Shown: piece after piece, positions 46,011 through 56,245 of the stretch
Layout: the number at the start of each line of letters is the position of its first letter
How positions within the stretch are numbered: position 1 is the stretch's first letter
Assembly: GCA_947500055.1 (NCBI GenBank)
Contig: CANMQO010000002.1
Location: forward strand, 310,001-374,000
Reading direction: 5' to 3'
Length of the DNA: 64,000 nucleotides
Origin: an uncultured Paracoccaceae bacterium
Lineage (GTDB): Bacteria > Pseudomonadota > Alphaproteobacteria > Rhodobacterales > Rhodobacteraceae
Program-made: the position numbers and the translations under genes
Notes under the pieces: model-generated
Databases searched by the model: none
Seen by the model: the letters and a program-made list of their open reading frames with translations, nothing else
What the model was told of the DNA's origin: nothing

Positions 46011-46686
46011 GGCACGTGAAATTGGCAGCCGGATTGTCGTCGCAGGAATTGCGGCGATTGTCGCTATTCTGGCGATTGCGGCGGTGCTGCTCTTCATCAA
46101 CCTGCCAGATGCCAACGCGTTCAATGCAAGGGTCGAGCAGTTGTTCATCCAGAACGATGACCTGACCGGCAACGCCGAAATCAAGCTTCTGGAAATCCTC
46201 GCCCAATCGGGCACAGCATTTTCCGATACGCTTGCATCCTACCGTTTCGTCATCTTCGTGCTGCTGATCTTTGCCACCGCCCTGCTGATCGCCGCTGTCG
46301 CCTTTCTTGTGATGCTGATTGCGCTGAACCGCCGCATGGGTCGGATCGAACGGCAGGGGATCGAGGTGAATTCGCTGACCATCAGTCGCGACCAGAAGGC
46401 GGTTTACCTCAATGATTTCGAATTCAAACTGACCGAGGCGGCCATTGAAACCCTGTCGGTGCTGGCAGAGGCACGCATGGATGATGAGGTCCTGTCCGGG
46501 GCCGAGATCGAAGGGGTCATATCAGGCCGCAGCGCCGCCGATTGCGACGAGGCCGCAGGCGCGACCCGGATCAAACGGCTGCGCGACACGCTGGGCAACC
46601 AGATGATCAGCGAGCTCCTGATCAAGAACATCGCGCGCAAGGGTTATATGCTGGCGATTGATAAAGACGTGATCAAGATGAACTAG
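45988..46686 (+). CDS. Membrane protein with C-terminal winged-helix domain
   Basis: 232 residues from a GTG. Two membrane helices (about 14-38 and 83-109) flank a periplasmic loop of about 45 residues. The C-terminal 105 residues read like an OmpR-type winged helix: LTISRDQKAVYLNDFEFKLT, ATRIKRLRDTLGNQMISELL and NIARKGYMLAIDKD. Transmembrane regulators such as ToxR and CadC carry this domain at the N-terminus, so the order here is reversed. It overlaps the small exported protein gene by 23 bases. The fold assignment is by pattern only. Confidence 0.7.
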   Translation: MNTSSATEAREIGSRIVVAGIAAIVAILAIAAVLLFINLPDANAFNARVEQLFIQNDDLTGNAEIKLLEILAQSGTAFSDTLASYRFVIFVLLIFATALLIAAVAFLVMLIALNRRMGRIERQGIEVNSLTISRDQKAVYLNDFEFKLTEAAIETLSVLAEARMDDEVLSGAEIEGVISGRSAADCDEAAGATRIKRLRDTLGNQMISELLIKNIARKGYMLAIDKDVIKMN

Positions 46687-46832
46687 AGACGCGAAATCTG
46701 CGGCTGTGCCAAACATGTGGGGTGCGGCCGATCAGCTCGCCTACAGCATTCACCGTTTTCCTGAGACATCAGATACAGGTGAAACGCCCACGACATATAA
46801 GCGTTGCACTGTGTTTCGTAAAAAGCTGCGAT

Positions 46833-47687
46833 TCAGGTAAGCACGTCAACAAGCTCATCCCATTGGGTGCGCGCGATGGCATCCGGTCCGGCGATGGCCC
46901 AATAGCTTTCATGGTGCTCCAAGACCCTTGCATCTAAGCGCACCAACCGCCCTGCCCGGAGATCTTCTGCACAAAGCGGCAATGATCCCAGAAGCACACC
47001 CATACCGGCGCGCGCGGCGCCGAGGGCTGACAGGAATGTGTCGAACCGCAAATGCGCGACCGGGGTCGTTTGTATGCCAAATTGCGACACCCAGCTATTC
47101 CAGCCAGGGCGCGGGCCTGAACAGGCGATGCGCGGCCAGCCCGTCCAGTGCCCGCCGTTGTTGAGTAACTCGGGTGACGCCAGCGGTGCGATCTGTTCGT
47201 CGAATAGCTGCAACTTATGATCATGAGGCCAGTCGCCCGCACCATAGCGGATGCGGATAACATCGTCCAAAGGGGCCTCATGCGTTCCAAGCACAATGGA
47301 CTGGATGGTTAACTGACCCTTGGCGATGTTTCCCAACCTCCCAAGGCGAGAAATCAGCCACAAATCGATGATCGATTGGCTGGCTGAGAATGTCAGTTGC
47401 CCCCGCCCGGAACCAAACAGCGCCTCCGAACTGTCGCGCAAATTTCCAAAAGCCGTGCGCACATGGGGTAGCCATGCCTCTCCCTCAACGGTGAGTTCAA
47501 TGGACCTCGGACGCCTGTAGAATAGCACCACCCCCAGCCGCTTTTCCAGGTGCCCGATCCTTTGGCTGATGGCTGATTGCGTCAACCCGGTCTCTGCGGC
47601 AGCAGCGGTAAAGCTACCGCAACGGGCGGCGGCCTCAAAAGCGCGTATCCACTCCAACGGAGGCATCTTGAAACGATGGTTATGCAT
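46833..47687 (-). CDS. LysR-family regulator beside tmpAB
   Basis: 284 residues. The HTH is in RAFEAAARCGSFTAAAAETG and LTQSAISQRIGHLEKRLGVV, with a LysR substrate domain after it. It is divergent from the tmpA-like gene with a 97-base gap, the usual geometry for a LysR regulator and its target, and is likely to control tmpAB. Confidence 0.9.
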   Translation of the reverse strand: MHNHRFKMPPLEWIRAFEAAARCGSFTAAAAETGLTQSAISQRIGHLEKRLGVVLFYRRPRSIELTVEGEAWLPHVRTAFGNLRDSSEALFGSGRGQLTFSASQSIIDLWLISRLGRLGNIAKGQLTIQSIVLGTHEAPLDDVIRIRYGAGDWPHDHKLQLFDEQIAPLASPELLNNGGHWTGWPRIACSGPRPGWNSWVSQFGIQTTPVAHLRFDTFLSALGAARAGMGVLLGSLPLCAEDLRAGRLVRLDARVLEHHESYWAIAGPDAIARTQWDELVDVLT

Positions 47688-47721
47688 TAGAAATTCGGTG
47701 CCTTAGATGCACAATTACTAA

Positions 47722-49520
<1,799 letters not shown>

Positions 49521-49612
49521 CAGCGCTGTTCACACGTCCGATGATGCATAGGCATCTCATTCGGCGGACACGCAGCCGGGGCCAACTTTCAGGTGGCGAT
49601 GCTGGTTTTTGG

Positions 49613-50656
49613 TTATTGGGGCTTCTTGATCTCGAGTAATGAAACAGGGCTGCCGATATCGCAGACCTTTCCGGTCGGCTGCAATTCACCGCTTATAGGA
49701 TTGCGGCTGAAGCATGTGAGGCTATCAGAGAGCTGATTGGCGACGATAACCCAACGACCGTCCGTTGTTACGATAATATCGCGTGGCGCAAGGCCGCCGG
49801 AATCAACTTCGCAGATTTTTGTCCCGTCCAATTGGAACCCGGCAATCCGTGATTGCAGCCGCTCGGATATGTACAAATGCCTCTGGTCTGTGGTCAGTCG
49901 AATTGCGGCGGCCGCGCCGTTTTCTTGCTCACCCGAAGTAAACCCGTTTTGTATTTTGTCTATTTTCCAGCCGAGCGCGTCACGTCTTAATGAAACAAGA
50001 GCCTCGCTCAATTCGCACAGCAGCCACGCTCTGCTTGCATCGTTATTCAGCGCCATGTGACGTGGACCCGAACCCGCCGGTAAAGAAAGAATGGAAGTCT
50101 CGGAAATTGAATTATCGGCTTCCAACCGGGTGCTAATCACTCTGTCGGAGCCAAGATCAACCACGTGCAGCACTTTTCCTTTATCACTGAAAGCTACAAA
50201 ATGTGCATGTGGCCCGGCCTGACGTGTCACATTTGGCCCGGATCCCGGCCAGTGAAATTGGCTTGATGTGCGCAGCCCGGCAGGCGCGACCGAAAAAATC
50301 TCGACGTCACCTGCCCAATACTGCGCTGATGCGAGGCGGCTGTGGTAGGGATCGAACGCCAAATGGCATGGTAATTCGCCTTGCGTTGGAAATTCAGACA
50401 ACAACCCCAGATTGCCGCCTTCTTTAACTTCAAGACACGATACGGTCGGATGATCGACCGCAAAAACCTCGCGAACTGCAAATACGGTTTTCCGATCCGG
50501 AGAAAGTTCCAGCCAGGATGGATTCAGGCACTTCAATTGTAATTGAGGAACCCCAAATGAACCTGTCTCTGTGTCAAATGCGACTGAATAGATACCTTCA
50601 CCGTTGCCAGGACGGCCCTCGTCGGGCTGAGAATACGTTCCGACCAAAATGATCAT
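49613..50656 (-). CDS. Lactonase-family seven-bladed beta-propeller protein
   Basis: 347 residues of PF10282 type (6-phosphogluconolactonase/carboxy-muconate cyclase-like): MIILVGTYSQPDEGRPGNGE, LNPSWLELSPDRKTVFAVRE, AGPHAHFVAFSDKGKVLHVV, GSGPRHMALNNDASRAWLLC and RDIIVTTDGRWVIVANQLSD are the recurring blades. The substrate is not known. It is convergent with tmpB and transcribed apart from it. Confidence 0.85.
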   Translation of the reverse strand: MIILVGTYSQPDEGRPGNGEGIYSVAFDTETGSFGVPQLQLKCLNPSWLELSPDRKTVFAVREVFAVDHPTVSCLEVKEGGNLGLLSEFPTQGELPCHLAFDPYHSRLASAQYWAGDVEIFSVAPAGLRTSSQFHWPGSGPNVTRQAGPHAHFVAFSDKGKVLHVVDLGSDRVISTRLEADNSISETSILSLPAGSGPRHMALNNDASRAWLLCELSEALVSLRRDALGWKIDKIQNGFTSGEQENGAAAAIRLTTDQRHLYISERLQSRIAGFQLDGTKICEVDSGGLAPRDIIVTTDGRWVIVANQLSDSLTCFSRNPISGELQPTGKVCDIGSPVSLLEIKKPQ

Positions 50657-50825
50657 CTGAAACCTTTCCGTCGTCTTTACGAACTCATCCCCATGGCCGA
50701 CAGTGCGACACTAACCGGCGACTTGCAATCTGATCAAACGCATCGAAAACCCGGACTGAAACGTTAGCAATTCGGGCGGTCAGCTTTCCAGCATTGGTTC
50801 AGAGCAACACAGGACGGACAACAAG

Positions 50826-51056
50826 ATGACAACCGGCGATCTGGGTTTCACATTCAAACGCGCAAAAGACGGTAGTGTAAAGATAAGCCACCGGGGCAGG
50901 CCGGCGACGACACTGCGAGGTGAGAAGGCGCTCTGGTTTCTGGACGATATGGCGAAACTGGATCTGGACGCGCAGCAACAGGAAATGGCGCGATTAACGG
51001 GCAATTACCGGCGAGGCAATGAGCGCACGGCCAAAAAACATCCACGCAATAAATAA
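50826..51056 (+). CDS. Small basic hypothetical protein
   Basis: 76 residues: MTTGDLGFTFKRAKDGSVKI, RGRPATTLRGEKALWFLDDM, then a basic C-terminus. It has no signal peptide or membrane helix. The compact composition suggests a real small cytoplasmic or nucleic-acid-binding protein, but no family is recognised. It precedes the PilJ-domain gene by about 200 bases. Confidence 0.55.
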   Translation: MTTGDLGFTFKRAKDGSVKISHRGRPATTLRGEKALWFLDDMAKLDLDAQQQEMARLTGNYRRGNERTAKKHPRNK

Positions 51057-51253
51057 ACAGGGAAGACGGCTGTCATCGTCTTCACCATCACCAAATCTGA
51101 GTACCGAGTTCTTACGTCAGAACTGCTGGTATTTTCGAAACTTGCCCTATCCAAAAAGACAGGTGCGCATCACGAAACTGGCAACCTCTTGACATATTTG
51201 AAACTTATTTCACCCGCCTTACTGGGTACGTAGTTTTTTAAGAGAGTGAGAAT

Positions 51254-52162
51254 ATGCAGAGTCTACTAAAGATTGATAGACGGAACTTCTTCAAAACCGC
51301 GGGTCTTTTGTCAGTATCGTCATTCGCGGCGCTTGCAGTAACACCATCAGCCGCCGCCGCAGCGGTGGACATTAGCCACAAGTTGAAGGTCTCCGGCGAT
51401 CTCCGAACCTTTACGCAGCGGATGGCCATGGCCTCGGCATTTGTCATGCTTGATGTGGAGCGTGAACACTTCCTTGAGGTGCTGCGCGAGGAATACGATG
51501 AATTCGGACATGACATCGAAATACTGCGCAACGGTGATCCCGAACACCAGATGACGGCAGAAGAGAACAAGCTGGTTCTTGAGGCTATTCATACAGTCGA
51601 AATCGGGTGGAGCATTCTGGGGCCGGTCTTGAAAGACGTGGTCGACACCGGAACAATTGATGACGCCCATTTCACAAAGATCGAAAAGACCAATGTGCAA
51701 GTCATGACGTTAACGGATAGCCTGGTCCACCGCATCATGTACGAATACAGCGCGGACATCCCGACCGAGCTGGCGTATCAAATCGATGTCGTAGGCATGC
51801 AGCGAACCCTGTCTCAGAAAATGGTCAAGGAAGGGATCCTGGTCGGGCTTGAATTTGACGCCGAAGCAAACCACGAGATGATGGTTGGCTCTATTCAGGT
51901 TTTCCAATTTGGTTTGGACAAGCTGAGGGGCCAAATGGCCCATAACGAAGTGTTTCTTCCAGCGGCCGAGGGTGAAATAAGCGATCGGCTGGACGAGGCA
52001 GATGCCATTTGGGCCACGCTCAAACCAGATCTTGAAGCGTTGGACACCGCGCATTCGGTCGAAGCTGTCGACATCGCGGAATTGGCCCACAAGGCCGATG
52101 ATCTCCTGAGTGTTTTTGACGCGATCTATGCAATCCTGCTCCGCCGTGCGGAAGCTGTTTAA
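51254..52162 (+). CDS. Tat-exported double PilJ-domain protein, first copy
   Basis: 302 residues. The Tat leader has DRRNFFK at residues 8-14 and ends near ASAAAAA-type sequence at about residue 37. Two PilJ-type helical modules follow: LRTFTQRMAMASAFVMLDVE (about 50-100) and VVGMQRTLSQKMVKEGILVG (about 179-235). No membrane helix, HAMP or kinase domain is present. PilJ N-terminal domains normally sense nitrate or pilus-related signals in transmembrane receptors; here they form a soluble periplasmic protein. It is followed by a paralogue 61 bases on. Confidence 0.75.
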   Translation: MQSLLKIDRRNFFKTAGLLSVSSFAALAVTPSAAAAAVDISHKLKVSGDLRTFTQRMAMASAFVMLDVEREHFLEVLREEYDEFGHDIEILRNGDPEHQMTAEENKLVLEAIHTVEIGWSILGPVLKDVVDTGTIDDAHFTKIEKTNVQVMTLTDSLVHRIMYEYSADIPTELAYQIDVVGMQRTLSQKMVKEGILVGLEFDAEANHEMMVGSIQVFQFGLDKLRGQMAHNEVFLPAAEGEISDRLDEADAIWATLKPDLEALDTAHSVEAVDIAELAHKADDLLSVFDAIYAILLRRAEAV

Positions 52163-52223
52163 CGAGCACCGGCTGACCCCGACGGGTTACTTCAAAGCCG
52201 CAGAAAATTGAAAAGGTAAAGAT

Positions 52224-53138
52224 ATGAATGATGTAAGAAATAGCTTGAGCAGACGGCAGTTTGGTATTGCCCTGACAGCAATGGCGGGCGCAGCGACGGT
52301 GGGTGGTATCCCGAACCTTGCTGCGGCAGGGGAATCAGCCTTTGGCGATATTGTGCATCGCGTTGGTCTTGCCGAAGAGCAGCTGGTGCTCACGCAACGC
52401 ATCCCGATGTGTGCGGGCTTTATCAAGCTGAATGTTGAACCGTCGCGGTTTCTTGTGAATCTCGAAGAGGCGAAGACCAAGTTTGACAAGGTACTGACCG
52501 GCTTTCGGGCAGGCGATGATGAATTGGCATTGAAGCCCGAAGAAAGCGGTGAGGTTCTCGAAGCACTTTCGGCAGTTGAGGCCGTCTGGCCGGCAATGAA
52601 AACTGCAGCCGACAACATCGTTTCGACCGGGTTTGTCGAAGATGCCGATTTTGACGCACTCTCGCGGTCCAGTTCAGCACTGCTGTTCATGTGCGAAAAC
52701 GTCGAAAAGCGGCTGATATCTGTATATGGCACCAGTACGGAAACGCTGTCCGTCCTGATTTCGGTCGAATTGGCGGCACGCCAGGAAATGCTTGTACAAA
52801 AGATGGCGAAAGAGATCACCAATATCGCCCTCGGCATCAAGCCTGACGAAAACCGCAGAATTCTGACGGAATCTATCATTCTTTATGAGAGCTCTCTTCA
52901 GGCCTTGATCGGTGGTGTTCCAGAGCTGACCCTGCCGGTTCCGCCAGAACACATCAAATTGGCGCTCCTCGAAGAAAAAAGCCGGTGGAGCGATCTCGGA
53001 CCGCTTATGCGTGCAATTGCCAATGGCGAAGAAGTAGGTCTTCTGGAACTCTACTCCATTGCTTCGCAAGAAGAAGCACTGCTCGAGGCCGCAAAACACA
53101 TTGAACACATGTACGAAGAGTTGGGCGCGTCGGGTTAA
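52224..53138 (+). CDS. Tat-exported double PilJ-domain protein, second copy
   Basis: 304 residues. The Tat leader has SRRQFG at residues 9-14. Two PilJ-like modules are visible: LAEEQLVLTQRIPMCAGFIK and ELAARQEMLVQKMAKEITNI. It is a divergent paralogue of the preceding gene, similar in length and domain order. AAAAGG lies upstream of the ATG. The spacing and orientation suggest one operon with both neighbours. Confidence 0.75.
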   Translation: MNDVRNSLSRRQFGIALTAMAGAATVGGIPNLAAAGESAFGDIVHRVGLAEEQLVLTQRIPMCAGFIKLNVEPSRFLVNLEEAKTKFDKVLTGFRAGDDELALKPEESGEVLEALSAVEAVWPAMKTAADNIVSTGFVEDADFDALSRSSSALLFMCENVEKRLISVYGTSTETLSVLISVELAARQEMLVQKMAKEITNIALGIKPDENRRILTESIILYESSLQALIGGVPELTLPVPPEHIKLALLEEKSRWSDLGPLMRAIANGEEVGLLELYSIASQEEALLEAAKHIEHMYEELGASG

Positions 53139-53273
53139 GAGACCCCGCCGCCAATTGCCTGGAGTTTGAAGGATGGCAAGGGCCAATTCTGAGGATTGTG
53201 CGCTCACGATTGCGCCACATGTCAATTGGTCAATGGCCCATCAATAGTTAGAAGAAATGTAGTGAGAGTTAGT

Positions 53274-55052
53274 ATGGTACAATTCGGTAAGTCAAAAAAA
53301 GTCCCCAATAAGCGGAATGCATTGGGTTTGACGTCGGTAGCTTTCGGAGCGTTCACGGTTCTGGCTGCCAATCCTGCAATATCTCAGACCGATCAATACG
53401 TCCGTCTTGAAATGCCCAAGAACAATGTTTCGGTAGAGGGTGAGCTGGTTAATGTCGATGATGAGTTCTTTTACGTTGAAGGAACTCTCGGGGTTCTGAG
53501 GGTGTCACGCGAAACGGCGGTCTGTATCGGGGCCGCCTGCCCGGATGGTTCGGAGGGACCTGAAGTCGTCGCGTCGTCCAGAGACATTGTGTTGAAATCC
53601 AAAGATGGCGAGGTCGAGCTAAGAGGCGAATTGGTGAGTGTTGATGATCAACACTTCATAATTCGCAATCGGCTCGGGGAATTTAGCCTTCTGAGGTCAA
53701 ATGTCGACTGCGGAGGGCCTGCATGCCCGAAAGTGGAGTTCTATGACCCGCAATTTGCCATCCACAGCGCAACGCCGGAAGTGCGTGGGATGGTAGCCAA
53801 CCTGTTGCAGGGATACGCCGAAGCCAACGATCATGAATACGAGGCCGACTCCGGCACGATCAGGCTGTATGAGAAAGACGGCCGTGATTTGATCGCGGAG
53901 ATTAGCTTGATCACGGAAGACCCGCGAAGTGCCATTCAGGCATTGTCTGAAAATACGCCTGATATCTCCATTGTGGATCAGCAGCAATTCAGCTCGCAAC
54001 TTCCCAATGTTGAAAATGTTGACCCTGCAAACTTGGAACAGGTGTTGCTGGCTTATGACGGAACCGTCGTCATCGGGCATCAGGAAAACCCGGTGCAGGA
54101 TCTCGATGTGCTGGAAATTGCGCAAATCTGGAATGGAACAAACAACTCGTGGCGCTCACTGGGCGGCGGCGATTTCCCGATTGCGGTGCATATGGTCGGC
54201 GAAAGCGCAACAACTGGATCCGATGCCAAACTGTGGCTGTCCAACTTTGGGCAATCAAACCTGAATGGCATTGTGACCCACAATACTGAGGCTGAAGTGA
54301 TCGAAGCGGTTCAAGCTGATCGCAATGCTATCGGCGTTGTTCATCGTGCCGCCGCGCAGATGTATCACGCCAAGATGTTTGACTTGCGCAAGTCTTGCGG
54401 GCTGACTGCCAGCCCCACTGATTTCGACATGCAGATTGAACACTATCCGCTTTCCTTGCCCGTAAATGCCTATGGGCAACGGGCGAGCATGCATCCAGTT
54501 GCAAAATCCTTCCTGGATTGGACGCAGACATTCGAAGCGCAGCGGCACGCTGCTCCGCAAGGCTTCGTAAGCACACAGCTTCAAAGAACCAAGATGCGTG
54601 ATATGGGTGTTTCCATCATTCACACAGCGGCGGTCGAGCCTGATTTCGATGGAGCAGAATTCGCGTCGATGATGCGGGAATTGCGGGATGCGGATCGTCT
54701 TTCGATCAGTTTCCGCTTTCTGCCGGGGTCGTCTTCGCTGGATAACGAATCGGTTGAAAACATCAAGGATCTCGCCGCACGTTTGCGCCGCAGCGAATTT
54801 GATGGTCAGGAGGTTCTGCTCGTTGGCTTTGCTGACAGCGTCGGACCAGCGGATCGCAACACTGTGCTTTCCGAACGTCGAGCGGAGGCAGTGCGCACAG
54901 TGCTGGAAGCCGAATTTGAGGCCGAAACCCGCGACAAGTTGAACATCCAGGTGCTGAGCTTTGGTGAGCAAATGCCTCTCGATTGCAACGATACCGATGA
55001 TGGTCGCGCCAACAACCGCCGTGTCGAAGTTTGGACCAGGGTCGCCAACTGA
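53274..55052 (+). CDS. PstS-like binding protein fused to OmpA domain, with duplicated N-terminal module
   Basis: 592 residues. A membrane or signal helix is at about 17-37. Two related modules follow, GELVNVDDEFFYVEGTLGVL ending CIGAACP (about 44-90) and GELVSVDDQHFIIRNRLGEF ending CGGPACP (about 105-152). Residues about 160-460 resemble a PstS-type substrate-binding protein (AEISLITEDPRSAIQALSEN, GTVVIGHQENPVQDLDVLEI, GVVHRAAAQMYHAKM). The last 120 residues are an OmpA peptidoglycan-binding domain (GFADSVGPADRNTVLSERRA, NRRVEVW). No ABC permease is nearby, so it is probably an anchored sensor or ligand reservoir. Confidence 0.75.
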   Translation: MVQFGKSKKVPNKRNALGLTSVAFGAFTVLAANPAISQTDQYVRLEMPKNNVSVEGELVNVDDEFFYVEGTLGVLRVSRETAVCIGAACPDGSEGPEVVASSRDIVLKSKDGEVELRGELVSVDDQHFIIRNRLGEFSLLRSNVDCGGPACPKVEFYDPQFAIHSATPEVRGMVANLLQGYAEANDHEYEADSGTIRLYEKDGRDLIAEISLITEDPRSAIQALSENTPDISIVDQQQFSSQLPNVENVDPANLEQVLLAYDGTVVIGHQENPVQDLDVLEIAQIWNGTNNSWRSLGGGDFPIAVHMVGESATTGSDAKLWLSNFGQSNLNGIVTHNTEAEVIEAVQADRNAIGVVHRAAAQMYHAKMFDLRKSCGLTASPTDFDMQIEHYPLSLPVNAYGQRASMHPVAKSFLDWTQTFEAQRHAAPQGFVSTQLQRTKMRDMGVSIIHTAAVEPDFDGAEFASMMRELRDADRLSISFRFLPGSSSLDNESVENIKDLAARLRRSEFDGQEVLLVGFADSVGPADRNTVLSERRAEAVRTVLEAEFEAETRDKLNIQVLSFGEQMPLDCNDTDDGRANNRRVEVWTRVAN

Positions 55053-55100
55053 CCACTTCATGGCTGAGCTGCTCCCGGGATGGCTGAAATTAGACATCAG

Positions 55101-55277
55101 TCAGGGGAGCAGGCCACTGGCCACAAATAGCAACGGAATGATGGCGCCCGCGGAGATCCGCGGGCGCCAGACCCAATGGAACCGGTTCCCGACCGACCAC
55201 ATGACACTTAAGGCAGAACCTGCGAAGTACCCCACGATAAGGATCGGGAAACGGCCCGGGTCATTGAGACTGTAAAA
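55101..55277 (-). pseudogene. Membrane-protein tail without a start (possible remnant) behind the cysteine hydrolase
   Basis: Directly after the TAG of the hydrolase gene, in the same frame, the minus strand encodes 58 residues ending in TGA. It has two hydrophobic stretches (FPILIVGYFAGSALSVMWSV and AGAIIPLLFVASGLLP) joined by NRFHWVWRPR. It lacks a start codon at its beginning. It contains a perfect 12-base-arm hairpin (55143-55168, GGCGCCCGCGGA-GA-TCCGCGGGCGCC). It may be the relic of a former membrane gene or a chance open frame; I see nothing else in 55053-55277. Confidence 0.35.
55143..55168. repeat. Very stable 12-base-arm hairpin
   Basis: GGCGCCCGCGGA and TCCGCGGGCGCC are exact reverse complements across two bases. 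It lies between the convergent OmpA-fusion and cysteine hydrolase genes and could stop transcription from both sides, although neither side has a T-tract. Confidence 0.75.
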
Positions 55278-56111
55278 CTATGCAGCAGCGGCTTCGATTT
55301 GCGCCACAGCTTCTTCGGTGGTCCAGACGGCGTTAGCCATGTAGCGGAAGTTGATCAGCGCGGCGAGGTAGCCATCACCTTCCGGCAACATCGCCGCAGC
55401 TGTCGCGTCGCGGACAACGGCAACCTCAAACCCGTCTTCCAGAAGCTCACGCATGTGCGATTCTGTGCAGAGATTTGCCGACATACCCGCCAGGATAACC
55501 TGATCAACGCCTTGCTTGCGAAGCTGCAGTGACAAGTCATTTGTATCGTTACCATAAACCTTGTGCGGCGAGGTCACGATGGTTTTGCCATCTTCAATGT
55601 ACTTCTTGTATTGCGGCATCCAGTCGGCACCCGAGCCTTCAAATCCGTCAAGGTTCAAAGCGCCTTTGCGATCGAACATGCCAATCTTGTGCATCAGCTT
55701 TTCCAGCGCACCTTCAAACTTCCAGCCGTGATCGGTCGGGTAGTAGTAGTGAGGCGAGACTGCCGTTGTGATGTCATGCGCTTTGGCCGCTTTGAAAAGG
55801 GTCTCGATGTTTTCGACCGTGTTATGTTCCTCAACACTGGCACCGATGACCCCCCAGGTGACGCCCTCGGGATGCAGAAAGTCGACTTGCGGATCAGTTA
55901 CCACAAGTGCCGCGCGGCTCAGGTCAAGTTTCATGTCGGATGGCGGTAGGGCAGGTTCGCTTGGGTCAGCATAGGGATTTTGTTCTTGCGCCCGAGCCGG
56001 ACCAGCAATCGTTGCCGCAGCAGCGGCAGCTGTTCCGGCCAGACCAGTCGTCAATGCTGCGCGTCGCGAAATTCTGTTCTCGCCATCGTTGTGATCGTTG
56101 CAATTGCACAT
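55278..56111 (-). CDS. Tat-exported cysteine hydrolase (isochorismatase family)
   Basis: 277 residues. The N-terminus MCNCNDHNDGENRISRRAAL has a Tat motif (SRRAALTTG), followed by an Ala-rich leader to about residue 42. The hydrolase domain has the catalytic Asp in VTDPQVDFLHPEGV, the Lys in SPHKVYGNDTND and the nucleophile Cys in GMSANLCTESHMRELLEDGF. The substrate could be an amide or a related small molecule. AAGGA stands before the ATG at 56111. It is divergent from an AraC regulator gene. Confidence 0.83.
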   Translation of the reverse strand: MCNCNDHNDGENRISRRAALTTGLAGTAAAAAATIAGPARAQEQNPYADPSEPALPPSDMKLDLSRAALVVTDPQVDFLHPEGVTWGVIGASVEEHNTVENIETLFKAAKAHDITTAVSPHYYYPTDHGWKFEGALEKLMHKIGMFDRKGALNLDGFEGSGADWMPQYKKYIEDGKTIVTSPHKVYGNDTNDLSLQLRKQGVDQVILAGMSANLCTESHMRELLEDGFEVAVVRDATAAAMLPEGDGYLAALINFRYMANAVWTTEEAVAQIEAAAA

Positions 56112-56245
56112 CTCGAAAATCCTTTCTTGGGTTTTGCTTTTCGTCCCCTCTATATGAGCAAAGCGAAGTGCCTTTGCGTCCGCATGTCGTACCCCAATGA
56201 TCAAAAATGTATCCATGCGTCCGAATTCTGTGCAATATTCAGAGC

